A DNA stretch of 54,924 nt from positions 1 through 54,924 of the forward strand of contig JAGNEJ010000025.1 of NCBI GenBank assembly GCA_018003315.1. The letters are read 5' to 3'. The translations under genes and the position numbers were made by a program. This DNA is from Verrucomicrobiales bacterium (GTDB lineage Bacteria; Verrucomicrobiota; Verrucomicrobiia; Verrucomicrobiales; V1-33). Of this stretch, positions 54,645 through 54,924 are shown piece after piece. The first letter of the stretch is position 1. Each line of letters opens with the position of its first letter. Below the pieces are notes generated by a model. It worked only from the letters and a program-made list of their open reading frames with translations. It had not been told where the DNA came from and did no database searches.

Positions 54645-54748
54645 GGCGATGTACAGTGTTGGTAAAATCTTGCTGCCGGGTGAAGATACCTCATCCGCCA
54701 AAAGCGCCAGAGCCAAATTCCACTGCGCAAACCCCGAATAAATAAATG

Positions 54749-54869
54749 GGTTCTTCGGGAATTGGTGGGGAGTAATCATGCGGGGTGCAGTTCCAGCTTG
54801 CCTTCAAAGAACAGCACTCGTGCCCTCAGTGACTCAAAGTTGGGCAGGCCCTTGGTGCAGCTATTGAGC
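54749..54869 (-). repeat. 121-bp repeat, copy 2 (inverted relative to 6-126)
   Basis: Matches bases 6-126 in reverse complement with three mismatches. It contains the same coding tail (…LFFEGKLELHPA, stop at 54776-54778). Here the upstream coding sequence is not obviously continuous, so this copy looks like a broken remnant. Confidence 0.8.
54776..54869 (-). pseudogene. C-terminal remnant of the repeated-element gene
   Basis: Encodes the last ~30 residues of the same protein end seen at 1-99 (SCTKGLPNFESLRARVLFFE and onward). Just upstream, only 9 bp away, another reading frame ends (stop 54879-54881), so the element seems truncated here, leaving its 3' end. Confidence 0.5.
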
Positions 54870-54878
54870 GTAAGCGTC

Positions 54879-54923
54879 TCACCAGACCATGTTGGCGCCG
54901 ACCTCGCGGGCGTCGGGCGTCGG
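54879..54923 (-). CDS. Partial C-terminus of an unidentified gene entering from beyond the window
   Basis: The minus-strand frame from the window edge reads PTPDAREVGANMVW and stops at 54879-54881. This is plausible coding sequence but too short to identify. It abuts the remnant of the repeated element. Confidence 0.35.
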   Translation of the reverse strand, partial: PTPDAREVGANMVW

Positions 54924-54924
54924 T

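Noticed and set aside
54645-54779. N-terminal extension of the Ldh-family protein and the similar MITPHQFPKN start of the LOG frame
   Set aside because: Both identical starts arise because the repeated element supplies the ATG; the family homology begins at 54644 and 132 respectively.

Overview
The window looks like chromosomal DNA of a GC-rich Verrucomicrobiota bacterium (class Verrucomicrobiae in the broad sense). The signs are a Verru_Chthon cassette protein A, a PEP-CTERM protein, a PVC-type beta-propeller fused to other domains, planctomycete/verrucomicrobial-type cytochrome c domains, a protein built of delta-60 repeats, and several Tat-exported Gfo/Idh/MocA and sugar-isomerase-like proteins. 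Very large secreted proteins sit next to ordinary housekeeping genes (hemC, ndh, sufC, a Fur-family regulator, superoxide dismutase). I see no tRNA, rRNA, CRISPR array, integrase or intact insertion sequence.

Layout. 1-130: the 3' end of a repeated element; an inverted copy lies at the other edge of the window. 132-12123 (+): a LOG-family phosphoribohydrolase, a discoidin/SGNH/propeller/cupredoxin fusion, and a 2471-residue M6 metalloprotease with six tandem ~196-residue modules. 12166-13038 (-): an AraC regulator, divergent from a tightly coupled run at 13240-19249 (+) (PEP-CTERM protein, secreted Ca-loop protein, Verru_Chthon A pseudopilin-like protein). A VWA membrane protein and a prenyltransferase-repeat protein follow (19445-21720). 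21831-25602: an exported oxidoreductase and TIM-barrel isomerase pair (-), divergent from an FG-GAP propeller protein (+). 25688-33618 (-): an IlvD/Edd paralogue that has lost key metal ligands, and a 1947-residue delta-60 protein with 3 x 7 repeats. 34034-38437: an AraC/GyrI regulator flanked by a 30-bp inverted repeat, a structured intergenic island full of hairpins, and a radical SAM plus halogenase-like flavoprotein operon. 38658-42898: a YlbF-family protein with a Cys-rich tail, a lipid kinase, a lipoprotein, an exported Mn-type SOD and a PQQ-type propeller.

43136-52359 is all on the minus strand. In transcription order it holds two cytochrome-domain proteins, hemC (directly behind a terminator-like hairpin), ndh, a Fur-family regulator with a PerR-like box in front of it, sufC, a CvpA-like membrane protein and a Gfo/Idh/MocA oxidoreductase. 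The first six of these share a theme of heme, iron-sulfur and respiration, probably under metal or peroxide control. The window closes with an integral-membrane HExxH protein (+) and an Ldh-family dehydrogenase (-).

The observations I rate most worth a second look are the radical SAM/halogenase-like operon, the hairpin island with a 161-bp palindrome, the ligand-less IlvD paralogue, the C-terminal module shared by three secreted proteins, and the pseudopilin/PEP-CTERM cassette.
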